NCBI RefSeq assembly: GCF_003367175.1
Contig: NZ_QRGA01000003.1
Location: forward strand, 372,681-436,680
Direction: 5' to 3'
From: Trinickia dinghuensis
Lineage (GTDB): Bacteria; Pseudomonadota; Gammaproteobacteria; Burkholderiales; Burkholderiaceae
Length of the DNA stretch: 64,000 nt
Shown piece after piece: positions 35,567 through 44,985 of the stretch. How positions within the stretch are numbered: position 1 is the stretch's first letter; each line of letters begins with the position of its first letter. The notes below the pieces were generated by a model. That model made no database searches and had not been told where the DNA came from. It saw only the letters and a list, made by a program, of their open reading frames with translations. The translations under genes were made by a program, and so were the position numbers.

Positions 35567-36805
35567 TTACTTCTTCTTGCCGAACATCAGCAAGAGCGAA
35601 TCCCAGACGCGGCCGCCGATACCGGCTTGCGGCACGGCCTGCAGCGCAACGACCGGGAACTGCGTGAGCGTCTTGCCGTCGGCGACGATTTGCACCGTCC
35701 CCACTGGCTGGCCGTTCGCGAGCGGCGCCACGAGCGGCTCGTTCAGCACGAACTGCGGCTTGATCTTATCGCCCATGCCGCGCGGCACGGTGATGTACTG
35801 ATCGCTCTTCACGCCGACTTGCACGGTGTTGGCCGCGCCCTTGTAGACACGCGGCGTCTGCACGGGCTGGTTCGCCTTGAACAGGCGCACGGTGTCGTAA
35901 GCCGAGTAGCCGTAGTTCAGCATCTTCATGCTGTCTTGTACGCGCTCGTGCTCTTTGTCCTCGCCCATCATCACGCTCACGAGGCGACGCGACGCGTCGG
36001 CCACGCCCGGCAGCGGACGCTTGGCCGAAGCGATCAGGCAGTAGCCGGCCGCTTGCGTATGGCCCGTCTTCAAGCCGTCGACGGTCGGGTCGGTCCAGAG
36101 CAGCCGGTTGCGGTTCGGCTGCTTGATCTTGTTGTACGTGAATTCCTTGACCGCGAAGATGCTGTAGTACTCGGGGAAGTCGCGAATCAGATGGGCCGAG
36201 AGCACGGCGAGATCGGCCGCCGTCGTGTAGTGCCCCGGCGACGGCATGCCGTTCACGTCGGCGTAGTGCGTGCCCTTCATGCCGAGCCGCTGCGCTTCGG
36301 TGTTCATCATTTCGACGAAGTGCGCTTCGCTGCCGCCGACGAGTTCGGCCAGGGCGATCGCCGCGTCGTTGCCCGACTGGATGATCATGCCGTAGACGAG
36401 ATCGTGCACCGTGACCGGCTTCTCGGCTTCGATGAACATCCGCGATTCGTCGTTTTTCACGCGGCGCACGGCATCGCTCGGGATCACGACCTGATCCATC
36501 GAAATCTTCTTCGTCTGCAGGGCTTCGAAGACGAGATAGGCCGTCATCAGCTTGGTCAGCGAAGCGGGCTCGACGCGCTCGTCGGCATTGCCGGACGCGA
36601 GCACTTGATTGCTCGTCGCGTCGACGAGCACCCACGACTTGGCCGTCACGGCCGGCGGCGGCACCTGCGCCGACGCGGCAGGCGCATAGGCGGCGCCCGC
36701 GATTAGCGTGGCGGCAACGAGCGCGCACACGGGCGCGGTGCGTTGAAGCGACGAGGGAACGAAGGACGAAGCAAACGACGGGAGGCAAAACGAGGAAGAA
36801 CGCAT
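35567..36805 (-). CDS. dacA: D-alanyl-D-alanine carboxypeptidase (PBP5/6 family)
   Basis: Removes the terminal D-Ala of peptidoglycan pentapeptides at the outer face of the inner membrane. The 412-residue precursor has a signal peptide (cleavage likely after ASA near residue 46), the SxxK motif S82-L-T-K85, SGN at 144-146, KTGHT at 246-250 and a C-terminal beta domain ending in an amphipathic helix (WDSLLLMFGKKK) that tethers it to the membrane. The start at 36805 gives a usual signal peptide; the longer upstream frame lacks support. Confidence 0.94.
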   Translation of the reverse strand: MRSSSFCLPSFASSFVPSSLQRTAPVCALVAATLIAGAAYAPAASAQVPPPAVTAKSWVLVDATSNQVLASGNADERVEPASLTKLMTAYLVFEALQTKKISMDQVVIPSDAVRRVKNDESRMFIEAEKPVTVHDLVYGMIIQSGNDAAIALAELVGGSEAHFVEMMNTEAQRLGMKGTHYADVNGMPSPGHYTTAADLAVLSAHLIRDFPEYYSIFAVKEFTYNKIKQPNRNRLLWTDPTVDGLKTGHTQAAGYCLIASAKRPLPGVADASRRLVSVMMGEDKEHERVQDSMKMLNYGYSAYDTVRLFKANQPVQTPRVYKGAANTVQVGVKSDQYITVPRGMGDKIKPQFVLNEPLVAPLANGQPVGTVQIVADGKTLTQFPVVALQAVPQAGIGGRVWDSLLLMFGKKK

Positions 36806-37190
36806 AGATCGATTCGTGCAGAAGAGCGCCGCGCGCGATGCGCGCGATCGGGAAGTGCCGGCCGCCGATCGGCGGTTCTCGCCGCCCGTCACGACGCGCG
36901 ATGAACGAGCGGCGCGCAAACGCGGCGCCCGTTGGACCGGCGGCGCGCGATTCGGTTCGCTCGATTCGCTCGCGGCGCCGTCAAGCGACCCGCGATGCAT
37001 CGAGCAAGGCTTCGCCGACGGGGCGGTGCGAAAAAAATTGCGCCCATTATACGCGGCACATCTTGTCGAAAACGCGTCGAAAGCGCGTTTTTTCTCGGAG
37101 CGCGCGAATGCGGGCTCACGGCTCGGAAGCAGGCTGCACGGGCCTTGCGGCCCGCTCGATTCGTCAGCTTTATGGCAGTCGAATGTCAGC
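36806..37190. other. Intergenic region upstream of dacA
   Basis: These 385 bases lie between the hydrolase stop and the dacA start. A TATAAT occurs on the minus strand at 37046-37051, without a good -35, which would imply a dacA leader of about 235 bases. The stretch nearer dacA is very GC-rich. No gene is supported. Confidence 0.35.
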
Positions 37191-37817
37191 TCACCGCCAG
37201 GCATCGAGCATGATGCGTTTCAGGATGTGGAGCTTGCGATGAAGAAAGTGCTCCGCGCCGGGAATGACGACGATGGGCAGTTCCTGCGGCCGTGCCCAGT
37301 CGTAGACGGAACCGATCGGCACCGTGTCGTCCTGCTCGCCGTGAATGACGAGCGTATTTTCCGGCACGCTTGCCACGTCGAAGCGGCTCGCGGCCGTGCC
37401 GACGAACACCATCCGCTCGATGCTCTGCCCATGCTCGGCGAGCATGCGCGCCACGTGCGAAATCACCGCCGTGCCGAACGAAAAGCCCGCCAGCACGAGC
37501 GGCAGCGATTCCTGCCCCGGCTCGGCACGCATGTGCTCGAGCAGCGCGAGCAAATCGTCGCGCTCGCCGACGCCTTCGTTGAATTCGCCCTCGGTCTGCC
37601 CCACGCCGCGAAAATTCGAACGGTAGGTCGCGTAGCCCAGTTGCACGAGCGTGCGCGCGAGCGTTTGCGCGACCTTGTTGTCCATCGACCCGCCGAACAA
37701 CGGATGCGGATGCGCGACGAGCGCGATGCCACGCGGCGCGCCCTCGGGTGCGTCGAGTGCGACTTCGATCTTGCCGACGGGGCCGTCGATCAGAAATTTC
37801 TTCGTATGAACGTTCAT
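37191..37817 (-). CDS. Alpha/beta hydrolase
   Basis: A 208-residue alpha/beta hydrolase of the COG2945 type. It has the oxyanion region VAHPHPLFGGSMDNKV near residue 34, the nucleophile elbow GFSFG with Ser113, an acidic residue in HGEQDDTVP and the catalytic histidine in GAEHFLH. The substrate is unknown. It follows the ferredoxin gene on the same strand after 43 bases. Confidence 0.85.
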   Translation of the reverse strand: MNVHTKKFLIDGPVGKIEVALDAPEGAPRGIALVAHPHPLFGGSMDNKVAQTLARTLVQLGYATYRSNFRGVGQTEGEFNEGVGERDDLLALLEHMRAEPGQESLPLVLAGFSFGTAVISHVARMLAEHGQSIERMVFVGTAASRFDVASVPENTLVIHGEQDDTVPIGSVYDWARPQELPIVVIPGAEHFLHRKLHILKRIMLDAWR

Positions 37818-37860
37818 GGGCGGTGCCGCGCGAAAACGCTAAATTCGATCATTCGGCCGA

Positions 37861-38202
37861 TCAGACGGGCCGATTGGGCGGGTCGATCAGCAGGCGCTCG
37901 ACGACCTTGCCGTCCTTCAGGTGCGACTCGACGATTTCATCGAGGTCGGCTTCGTCGAAATAGGTGTACCAGGTGCCTTCCGGATAAATGACGACCGCCG
38001 GACCCTGCTCGCAGCGATCGAGGCAGCCGGCTTTGTTGATACGCACATTGCCCGGGCCCGCGAGGCCGAGCTTTTTCACGCGCTTTTTCGTGTGGTCGAG
38101 CATCTTCTCGGCATCGCAGCGCAGGCCGCAGCTCGGGCGCTCCGCACCGGGGTCGCGTTGATTCAAGCAGAAAAAGACGTGGTACTTGTAGAAGGAGTCC
38201 AT
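37861..38202 (-). CDS. Thioredoxin-like [2Fe-2S] ferredoxin
   Basis: A 113-residue ferredoxin of the thioredoxin-like [2Fe-2S] class. Cysteines in HVFFCLNQRDPGAERPSCG and KAGCLDRCEQGPAVVIYPEGTWY give the four ligands at about 12, 25, 60 and 64. The segment YTYFDEADLDEIVESHL is typical of this family in Burkholderia. The electron partner is not known. Confidence 0.88.
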   Translation of the reverse strand: MDSFYKYHVFFCLNQRDPGAERPSCGLRCDAEKMLDHTKKRVKKLGLAGPGNVRINKAGCLDRCEQGPAVVIYPEGTWYTYFDEADLDEIVESHLKDGKVVERLLIDPPNRPV

Positions 38203-38430
38203 GGTCTTGCCGTTCGCAGGGTGAGCCGGGCCGCCGCGCTTGCGGCATCGAGAACGCGCATCGCAGCGATGCGATGCGATCCTTGCGTCGCGACCGGCAC
38301 GGGTGAGATGGGAAAGTCGGCCGATTATAACGAGCGTTGCGCGCGGCCGCTGGCGCCGATCAAACGACGCAGGCGGCGGATCCGGTGCCGGGCGCCGGTT
38401 CGGCGCGGCGAGGCCGCGCGCCGCCGCGCA

Positions 38431-39120
38431 TCATTGCGTGACGGTGCCGGCCTGCATGCCGAGCCAGGCCACGAGCTGCGCCACGAATTCGTCGCTCGCG
38501 TCCGCCAGCGCCTGCACGCCGCCCGCGGCGTTGGGCATGCGCGCCGGCGCGCGCGCCACGAACGTCTGCTGCGCGATCAGCGAGCCGTTGCGCGTGAGCG
38601 TAGCCCGAGCCGTCAGCACGCCCTGGCTCTCGCTCTCGCTGTCGAACACCTGTTCGAACTGCTCGAGATCGATCGTGAGCAGCGGCGCGGTCACGGCCTG
38701 GCCGCCGCCGAGCACCGCCCCGTGCGACGCCAATGCACCGCGCACGCGCTCGGTCAACAACTGCGCGGGCCGCATCGTCCAGTGGCTGTTCGCATAGGCC
38801 GCCGTGCGGCGCGGGTCCGCATAACTCATGCGGTACAGGATGTCGTCGGTGTCGAGCGAGGCCGGCGCGCGCACGTCGAACAGACGCAGCGTCGTCATGG
38901 GGCTCGGGGAGGCCACCGGCTTTTCGGGGCCGAGGTCGTAGCGAACGTTGGCAATCGCAGCCGGCGTGCCCAACGCGCAGCCGCCCATCGCCACGATGAA
39001 ACCGGCTCCCGCGAGTAGGCACGCGGCCGCGGTCAAGACGCGCGCGCGCGCCATGCGCATCGAGCCTGCGCGCCGCGCGCGCACGGACGCCGACGCGATG
39101 AGATCGGATGAACGTGCCAT
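38431..39120 (-). CDS. ABC-type transport auxiliary lipoprotein (PqiC/LetA-type)
   Basis: A 229-residue lipoprotein (signal ending in AMGGC, lipobox cysteine near residue 38) with the DUF330/PqiC-type fold: TLRLFDVRAPASLDTDDILYRMSY, then LTERVRGALA and ARATLTRNGSLIAQQTF. It is the last gene of a four-gene MCE transporter and likely sits at the outer membrane, docking the MCE tunnel. The ATG at 39120 was chosen because GGAAG lies eight bases upstream. Confidence 0.82.
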   Translation of the reverse strand: MARSSDLIASASVRARRAGSMRMARARVLTAAACLLAGAGFIVAMGGCALGTPAAIANVRYDLGPEKPVASPSPMTTLRLFDVRAPASLDTDDILYRMSYADPRRTAAYANSHWTMRPAQLLTERVRGALASHGAVLGGGQAVTAPLLTIDLEQFEQVFDSESESQGVLTARATLTRNGSLIAQQTFVARAPARMPNAAGGVQALADASDEFVAQLVAWLGMQAGTVTQ

Positions 39121-39146
39121 GCTTTGAGCTTCCTTTCGTTTTCGAT

Positions 39147-40112
39147 TCAATGCTTAACGCCGGCGGCCGCCGGCCATGCGAAACCGGGTTCGCCCGGGCC
39201 GGGCTGCGCGCGCCCCACGCCGAACAGCAAGCTGCGCGGGCTCGTGCTGAACACGTCGGCCGCGCGGTCCACCGCGCGCGCCGCCCCGCTCACGTCGGTC
39301 GCGAGCGCGTTCATGCGCGGCAGCGTCTCGTAGTCGAGCCGCGCCGACATCTCCTGCAGCGACGCATTCATCGTCGAGAGCGCCGCGCCCGCGCGATCGG
39401 CCGCCGCCCCCGCCTTGTTCAAGTTCGAAACGAGCGGCCCGTTCGATGCGGACAGCTGCGTGACAAGCGCGTTCGTCGAGGCCAGGGTGCGCGACAGTTC
39501 GTTCATCGTGCCCGGCAACTGCATCATGGCCGGCTTGGCTTCTTGCGCCAGCTGCGTGACCGCATCGGCCGTATGCTGCAGGCTCAGAGCCGTCGCCATC
39601 AACTGCGCGCGGGTTTGGTCCGACAGCATCGCGTCGGCCTGCACGGCCACGTTCTGCATTTCGTGCAGCAGCGCGTCGCCGCGCACCTGCAGCTGATCCA
39701 GCAAGCCCGGGCGCATCGGCAACTGAGCGACATGTTTCGCCGACGTCGGCACCGGCGCGAGATCGGTGCCCGTATCGTCGAGTTGCACGAAGGCAATGCC
39801 GGTGACGCCCTGCAATCCGAGACTGCCGAACGTCGAGCGCGTGATGGGCGCGTTTTTATCGACGAGGATGCGGATGACGATCGTGCCCGGGTGCGCGCGA
39901 TCGAAACGGATCGACTCCACCTTCCCCACTTCGAGCCCGCGATAGCGCACATCGGCGTCGGTCGACAGCCCCGTCACGTTCGTGTGCGAGATCAGGTCGT
40001 ACGGTATGCGCACCGTGCGATCGAGATTGAACCAGAACACGGCCAGCGCGATCACGAGCCCAAGCCCGATCGTGAAGAGTCCGGCCCAGAATGCATGCGA
40101 TTTGTTTTCCAT
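39147..40112 (-). CDS. MlaD/MCE-family substrate-binding protein
   Basis: A 321-residue MCE protein: one N-terminal membrane helix (about 10-30) and one MCE domain (LISHTNVTGLSTDADVRYRGLEVGKVESIRFD through GLQGVTGIAFVQL), followed by a long helical region (about 140-300) that can form a needle or tunnel. It is probably anchored in the inner membrane and spans the periplasm, carrying lipids. It lies between the ATPase and the lipoprotein genes in the same direction. Confidence 0.88.
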   Translation of the reverse strand: MENKSHAFWAGLFTIGLGLVIALAVFWFNLDRTVRIPYDLISHTNVTGLSTDADVRYRGLEVGKVESIRFDRAHPGTIVIRILVDKNAPITRSTFGSLGLQGVTGIAFVQLDDTGTDLAPVPTSAKHVAQLPMRPGLLDQLQVRGDALLHEMQNVAVQADAMLSDQTRAQLMATALSLQHTADAVTQLAQEAKPAMMQLPGTMNELSRTLASTNALVTQLSASNGPLVSNLNKAGAAADRAGAALSTMNASLQEMSARLDYETLPRMNALATDVSGAARAVDRAADVFSTSPRSLLFGVGRAQPGPGEPGFAWPAAAGVKH

Positions 40113-40166
40113 TCGCTTTCGTCCCGTCGTTGCGCGCGCGGCGTCAGGAAACGGCGCGCCGTCGCG

Positions 40167-41045
40167 TCATAGCGGTACCTCGGCCGACGCGGCTTCGAGC
40201 GCCGCCGCCGGCAGCCTGGCACGGCGCTCGGGCGGCAGCGCCTGCAGCGCGCGCCGGCCGCGCCGGCCGAGAAAAAACTCGCGGATGAACGGATGATCCA
40301 CCGCCGCCGCTTCCTCGATCGGTGCGGCGACGAGCACGCGGCGCTCCGCGATCACCGCGACCCGCGTCGACAGCGACGTCATCGTATCGAGATCGTGCGT
40401 GATCATGACGACGGTCAAGCCGAGCGCGCGATGCAGCGCCGCGATCAGCTCCACGAAATCTTCCGATGCCTTCGGGTCGAGGCCGGCCGTCGGCTCGTCG
40501 AGAAACAGCAGCTCCGGCTCGAGCGCGAGCGCCCGCGCGATGCCGGCGCGCTTGATCATGCCGCCCGACAGCGCGGACGGCATTTTCGACGCATGCTTGC
40601 ACGGCAGCCCGACCATCTCGAGCTTGAGCATGACGATGTCGTTGAGCAGCGGGGCCGGCACGCGGCCAAGCTCGCGGATCGGCTGCGCGATGTTGTCGAA
40701 GACCGACATCGACGAAAACAGCGCCCCTTGCTGGAACAGCATGCCCACGCGGCTGCGCATGACGCGCGCCGCATCCTCGTCGATCGTCGACGTATCGCGC
40801 CCGAACACCTCGATGGTGCCCGACGTGGGTGCATCGAGCCCGAGAATCTGGCGGACCAGCGTGGTCTTGCCCGAGCCCGAGCCGCCGACGATCGAGACGA
40901 CCTCTCCGCGCCGCACGTCGAAATCCAGATGCTCGTGCACGACCGTGGCGCCGTAGCGTTTGGTCAGATCGCGCACCTCGATCACGCGCTCGGCGATCGC
41001 GGGTGGCGGGCAGTTGCGTACGGCCGCGGATAGGGGTGTGCTCAT
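40167..41045 (-). CDS. ABC transporter ATP-binding protein (MlaF-like)
   Basis: A 292-residue ATPase with Walker A GGSGSGKTT at residues 54-62, Q-loop GMLFQQGALF, signature LSGGMIKRAG near 159, Walker B LLFLDEPTAGLDP near 179 and H-loop ITHD. The FQQGALFSSMSVFDN segment is typical of MlaF. It overlaps the permease gene by four bases (ATGA) and powers the lipid transporter. Confidence 0.92.
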   Translation of the reverse strand: MSTPLSAAVRNCPPPAIAERVIEVRDLTKRYGATVVHEHLDFDVRRGEVVSIVGGSGSGKTTLVRQILGLDAPTSGTIEVFGRDTSTIDEDAARVMRSRVGMLFQQGALFSSMSVFDNIAQPIRELGRVPAPLLNDIVMLKLEMVGLPCKHASKMPSALSGGMIKRAGIARALALEPELLFLDEPTAGLDPKASEDFVELIAALHRALGLTVVMITHDLDTMTSLSTRVAVIAERRVLVAAPIEEAAAVDHPFIREFFLGRRGRRALQALPPERRARLPAAALEAASAEVPL

Positions 41046-42208
41046 AGTCCGACGTTCTGAAAGACAATGGCGAAAACCGCGTCGGCCAAGATGACGACGG
41101 TGATCGACGAGACGACCGACGACGTCGTTCCCGCCCCGAGGCTCTGCGAGTTCGGTTTGATCCGGAACCCGAAGTGGCAGGCCGTGAGCGCGACGAGCAT
41201 CCCGAACACGACGCCCTTGCCGAGCCCGATCCATAGATTGGCGATCGGCACGACGCTCGGCAGCGCGCGGATGAAGAACGAGATGTCGATGCCGAGCACG
41301 AGCTTCGCCGACAGCGCGCCGCCGATCAGCGCCACGATGTTCGTCCACACGACGAGCAGCGGCATCGCCACCGCCAGCGCGACGACGCGCGGCAGCACGA
41401 GACGCAAGCCATGGGGAATGCCCATGACGAGCATCGCGTCGAGCTCCTCGGTGACGCGCATGACGCCGATCTGCGCCGTGATGGCCGAGCCCGAGCGCCC
41501 GGCCACCAGGATCGCAGAGAGCACGGGGCCCAACTCTCGGATCACCGAGAGCCCGAGGATGTTGACGATGAACTGATTGGCGCCGAACAGCCGCAACTGC
41601 TGGGCCGACAAGTAGCTCAGAACGATGCCGATCAAGAATGCGACGAGCGCCGTGATCGGCAGGGCCCTCGCGCCGGCGTTGTAGACGTTCGCCGAAATCT
41701 CGAGCCACGGCGCGCTCGACGGGCGGCGCAACACGGTCAGCAGATCGAGCACGAAGCGGCCGAACATCGCCAGGCCGCCGTAGGCGTGATCCGCGAAGCC
41801 CAGCACGGAACGGCCGAGCGCCGTGACGAAACCGACACGTTCGACGGCCTCCGGGCTCTCGCGCTGCGTCTCCAGCAGGGCGATGCGCGAGAAGATGTCC
41901 CGTTGGGTATCCGTCAGCGTGATCCGTTCGGGCATCCGGCGGCCCCACACGCGCCACAGCGCTTGTCCGCCGACGTGATCCATCCGTTCGACGGCCGACA
42001 AATCCCACTGCGCCGGCGCCGCGCGCGCGAGCGCCGCCAGACGCGACCGTGCGCCGGTACGGGCACGGTCGCGCGCGAGCGCCAGCGCCGTCCACTGTCC
42101 GGACAGCCTGACCAGCGGGCCCAGGCTGCTCGTTTCGATGCGCAAGCCCGGCGGAGTGTCGAAGTCCAAGGAAGGAAAGCCCCACGCGACGAACTGAACT
42201 CGCGCCAT
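41042..42208 (-). CDS. MlaE-family lipid ABC permease with N-terminal STAS-like domain
   Basis: A 388-residue permease. The last 260 residues are the MlaE domain (NVYNAGARALPITALVAFLIGIVLSYLSAQQL, then GRSGSAITAQIGVMRVTEELDAML and PRVVALAVAMPLLVVWTNIVALIGG). The first 110 residues form a soluble STAS-like domain (LVRLSGQWTALALARDRA; WDLSAVERMDHVGGQALWRVWG), which suggests MlaB function is fused in cis. It is the first gene of the cluster. Confidence 0.9.
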   Translation of the reverse strand: MARVQFVAWGFPSLDFDTPPGLRIETSSLGPLVRLSGQWTALALARDRARTGARSRLAALARAAPAQWDLSAVERMDHVGGQALWRVWGRRMPERITLTDTQRDIFSRIALLETQRESPEAVERVGFVTALGRSVLGFADHAYGGLAMFGRFVLDLLTVLRRPSSAPWLEISANVYNAGARALPITALVAFLIGIVLSYLSAQQLRLFGANQFIVNILGLSVIRELGPVLSAILVAGRSGSAITAQIGVMRVTEELDAMLVMGIPHGLRLVLPRVVALAVAMPLLVVWTNIVALIGGALSAKLVLGIDISFFIRALPSVVPIANLWIGLGKGVVFGMLVALTACHFGFRIKPNSQSLGAGTTSSVVSSITVVILADAVFAIVFQNVGL

Positions 42209-42345
42209 TGTAGCGGGCAAGGCGCCGCCGCGGCCTCCTAGCGGCCCTCGGTCGGGTGCGGCAGCGAACCGGCAGGCCGCTCGCGCCCGCCGCATGTTTG
42301 GCGCGGCGCCTCGCGCAGGCCCCACTCCCCCACTACAATACGGCC

Positions 42346-43269
42346 ATGACCGATACCCTCTCTCCTCCCCCGGGCTCCGGCTCGCCGCCGAACGGCCGCG
42401 CCGACGACTGGCGCATCGACCGCGAGCGCGCGCGTGCCGGCGGCGCGAGCGCGATCCCGCCCGAGGCGCTCGAAATCGTCGACGAGACCACGTCGACCAA
42501 CACCGACCTCATGGCGCGCATGAAGGCACTGCCGCGCGAGCGCGTCGCCTTCGGAGTACATGCCGTACGCGCCGCCTACAACCAGAGCGCCGGCCGAGGA
42601 CGACAGGGCCGTAGTTGGCAGTCGACCCCAGGACACGCGCTGATGTTTTCGCTCGCATGCGTGCTGCCGCGTCCGCTCGCGGGGCTCGCCGGGCTCAGTC
42701 TCGCAACCGGCGTCGCCGTCGTCGACGCGTTGGCGCGCCTTTCCCCGAGCGAAGCGCAGCGGTTCGGGCTCAAATGGCCGAACGACGTCCTCCTCGACGG
42801 ACGCAAGCTCGTCGGCATCCTGATCGAGACGGCTTGGAGCACCGCGAACGCCAGTGCCGTCGTCATCGGCGTGGGCATCAACGTGCGCCACGACGAGGCG
42901 CTCGAAGCGCAGTTGCAAGCCGCCGCCGCGACGATGCCCGCGCAAGCGCGCGCCACGCCGCCGACTGCGCTCTCGCAGGCACTGCCCAATGCGAATCTGA
43001 CGGACACGCTGGCCGTGGTCGTCAAAGCGTTGACCGAGATGATCGAGCGCTTCGGCACGGACGGGTTCGCGCCGTTCGTCGACCGCTGGAACGCCTATCA
43101 CGCGTACGCGAATCGCGAGGTCGTGCTGATCGAGAAGGGCGCGGAACTCGTGCGCGGCATCGCGACGGGCGTGGACGGGTCCGGCCAACTGCTGCTGTCC
43201 ACCGACACGGGCATGCAGGCCATCGCGACGGGCGACGTCTCGCTACGGCTCGCCGGCAACGCGCCATGA
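42346..43269 (+). CDS. birA: Biotin-[acetyl-CoA-carboxylase] ligase
   Basis: A 307-residue biotin protein ligase lacking the N-terminal DNA-binding domain, so it does not act as a repressor. Motifs include [15 protein letters not shown], the biotinyl-AMP loop [13 protein letters not shown] and [24 protein letters not shown] proline/glycine-rich N-terminal stretch of about 35 residues precedes the catalytic domain. Its stop overlaps the coaX start (ATGA). Confidence 0.95.
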   Translation: MTDTLSPPPGSGSPPNGRADDWRIDRERARAGGASAIPPEALEIVDETTSTNTDLMARMKALPRERVAFGVHAVRAAYNQSAGRGRQGRSWQSTPGHALMFSLACVLPRPLAGLAGLSLATGVAVVDALARLSPSEAQRFGLKWPNDVLLDGRKLVGILIETAWSTANASAVVIGVGINVRHDEALEAQLQAAAATMPAQARATPPTALSQALPNANLTDTLAVVVKALTEMIERFGTDGFAPFVDRWNAYHAYANREVVLIEKGAELVRGIATGVDGSGQLLLSTDTGMQAIATGDVSLRLAGNAP

Positions 43270-44174
43270 ACGGCCGGGCGCCGTTTCTGCTGATCGATGC
43301 CGGCAACAGCCGCGTGAAATGGGCGCTTGGCGATGGGCGGGGCGCGTTCCTGCACAGGGGTGCATTCGCGCATGGGCGGGACGCCGATTCTTCAGCCGAT
43401 TCTTCGGGCGATTCCGCGGATTCCTCGGGCCGACAGGCGCCGGCTCGCAAGGATGACGGCGTGCCCGCCGCGCAAGCCGCAGGCACCATGGAAATCGCCG
43501 AATGGGCCGCACTTCCCGCGCCGAGCGGCGCGTGGATTTCGAACGTCGCGGGCGAAGCCGCCCGCGAACGGCTCACGCGGCTGCTCGATGCCCATTGGCC
43601 AGGTCTGCCTCGCGCGTTCGTCCGCGCGCGCGAGCGGCAATGCGGGGTCGTCAACGGTTATGGCGTGCCCGAGCGGCTCGGCAGCGATCGCTGGGCGGGC
43701 CTCATCGGCGCGCATGCGGCGTTTCCGGGCGAGGCGCTCTTGATCGCGACGCTAGGCACGGCGACGACGCTCGAAGCACTGACCGCCGACGGCCGCTTCG
43801 TCGGCGGCATGATCGCGCCCGGGTGGTCGTTGATGATGCGCTCGCTCGGCGAGCATACTGCGCAGTTGCCGACGCTGGCCGTCGACTCGGTACGCACGCG
43901 GGTGGGCGATGCGCTTGCACGGCATTGGTTCGCAACCGACACGCGCCATGCGATCACGGCGGGTTCGTTGCTCGCGCAGGCGGGGCTCATCGAACGCGCC
44001 TGGCGGGAACTTTGCCGGGCTTGGGATGTGCCGGTGCGGCTCGTCGTCGGCGGCGGCGCGGCCGGTGACGTGGCCGGCGCGCTCGGCGTGCCCCACACGT
44101 GTCACGACACGCTCGTGCTGTCGGGGCTCGCGCTGATCGCGGCGGAAGACGCCGCGGTTGCCAGAGAGATGTGA
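43266..44174 (+). CDS. coaX: Type III pantothenate kinase
   Basis: Phosphorylates pantothenate in coenzyme A synthesis; these proteins were first called Bvg accessory factor (Baf). The 302-residue product has [14 protein letters not shown] at 8-21, [12 protein letters not shown] near 137, [15 protein letters not shown] near 158 and [19 protein letters not shown] near 220. Residues 41-55 are a serine/aspartate-rich repeat ([15 protein letters not shown]) encoded by near-identical 12/12/9/12-base units, an insertion absent from most relatives. It is translationally coupled to birA. Confidence 0.92.
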   Translation: MNGRAPFLLIDAGNSRVKWALGDGRGAFLHRGAFAHGRDADSSADSSGDSADSSGRQAPARKDDGVPAAQAAGTMEIAEWAALPAPSGAWISNVAGEAARERLTRLLDAHWPGLPRAFVRARERQCGVVNGYGVPERLGSDRWAGLIGAHAAFPGEALLIATLGTATTLEALTADGRFVGGMIAPGWSLMMRSLGEHTAQLPTLAVDSVRTRVGDALARHWFATDTRHAITAGSLLAQAGLIERAWRELCRAWDVPVRLVVGGGAAGDVAGALGVPHTCHDTLVLSGLALIAAEDAAVAREM

Positions 44175-44193
44175 ACGATAAGGAGACGTGACG

Positions 44194-44433
44194 ATGTTGC
44201 GTTGGCTAATCGCCATTTTGTTTCTCGCCAATCTGATCGCATTCGGCCTTGCGAGCGGCATGCTCGGGCCGCTGCCGGCAGCCGGGGCGCGCGAAGCGCA
44301 TCACCTCGAGCGCCAAGTGCACCCCGAGTGGCTCAAGGCACGGCCGATCTCGGAGGCGCAAGCCGCCGAGCAAGTCATCGTCGGCCAGCCCGACCCGACC
44401 CCGACGATCAGTTCCGCGCCGCTCGGCGGGTAA
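44194..44433 (+). CDS. Small inner-membrane protein of unknown function
   Basis: A 79-residue protein with one N-terminal helix (LRWLIAILFLANLIAFGLASGML) and a short soluble tail containing HPEWLKARPISEAQAAEQVIVGQPDPTPTI. The motif resembles the small SPOR-less partner often found after coaX in Burkholderia, but I know no function. AAGGAG lies eight bases before the ATG at 44194, which decides the start against an earlier GTG at 44188. Confidence 0.65.
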   Translation: MLRWLIAILFLANLIAFGLASGMLGPLPAAGAREAHHLERQVHPEWLKARPISEAQAAEQVIVGQPDPTPTISSAPLGG

Positions 44434-44490
44434 TCCCAGGCGGGTAGCCTCGGCCCCGCAGGGGCTGCGAACAACGCTTTGCCGGCTCGC

Positions 44491-44985
44491 TTACGCGTTG
44501 CCCGGTTGCGCGCGCACCTTCTTGAGCAGCGCCGTCGTCGAGCGTTCGTGTTCGAACGCGATCGCAAGCGCCCGCCCGCCCCAGCCGCGCACGAGCGCCG
44601 ATTCCGGCAGCGCGTCCATGTCGTAATCGCCGCCTTTGACGAGCACGTCCGGACGCAGCGCGCCGATCAACTCGACGGGCGTTTGTTCGTCGAACCGAAC
44701 GACCCAGTCGACGCTCTCGAGCGACGCGAGCAGCGCCATCCGATCGTCTTCGCCGTTGATCGGCCGATCGTCGCCCTTGCCGAGCATGCGCACGGACGCG
44801 TCGGCGTTGACGCCGACGATGAGACACGCGCCGAGCGCTTTCGCGCGCGCGAGATACGTGACGTGACCGCGGTGCAGGATATCGAACACGCCGTTCGTGA
44901 AGACGACGGGCGCGGCGAGCGTGTCGCGCCGCGCGGCCAGCCCTTCGCGGGTGATGATTTTGCGTTCGAACGAAACGGAGGACAT
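44491..44985 (-). CDS. rfaE2: D-glycero-beta-D-manno-heptose 1-phosphate adenylyltransferase
   Basis: A 164-residue nucleotidyltransferase for ADP-heptose synthesis, needed for the LPS inner core. FTNGVFDILHRGHVTYL carries the HxGH motif at 38-41, and LVKGGDYDMDALPES is typical. It is the stand-alone C-terminal half of HldE; the kinase part is encoded elsewhere. Its ATG overlaps the stop of the ferritin-like gene by one base. Confidence 0.93.
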   Translation of the reverse strand: MSSVSFERKIITREGLAARRDTLAAPVVFTNGVFDILHRGHVTYLARAKALGACLIVGVNADASVRMLGKGDDRPINGEDDRMALLASLESVDWVVRFDEQTPVELIGALRPDVLVKGGDYDMDALPESALVRGWGGRALAIAFEHERSTTALLKKVRAQPGNA

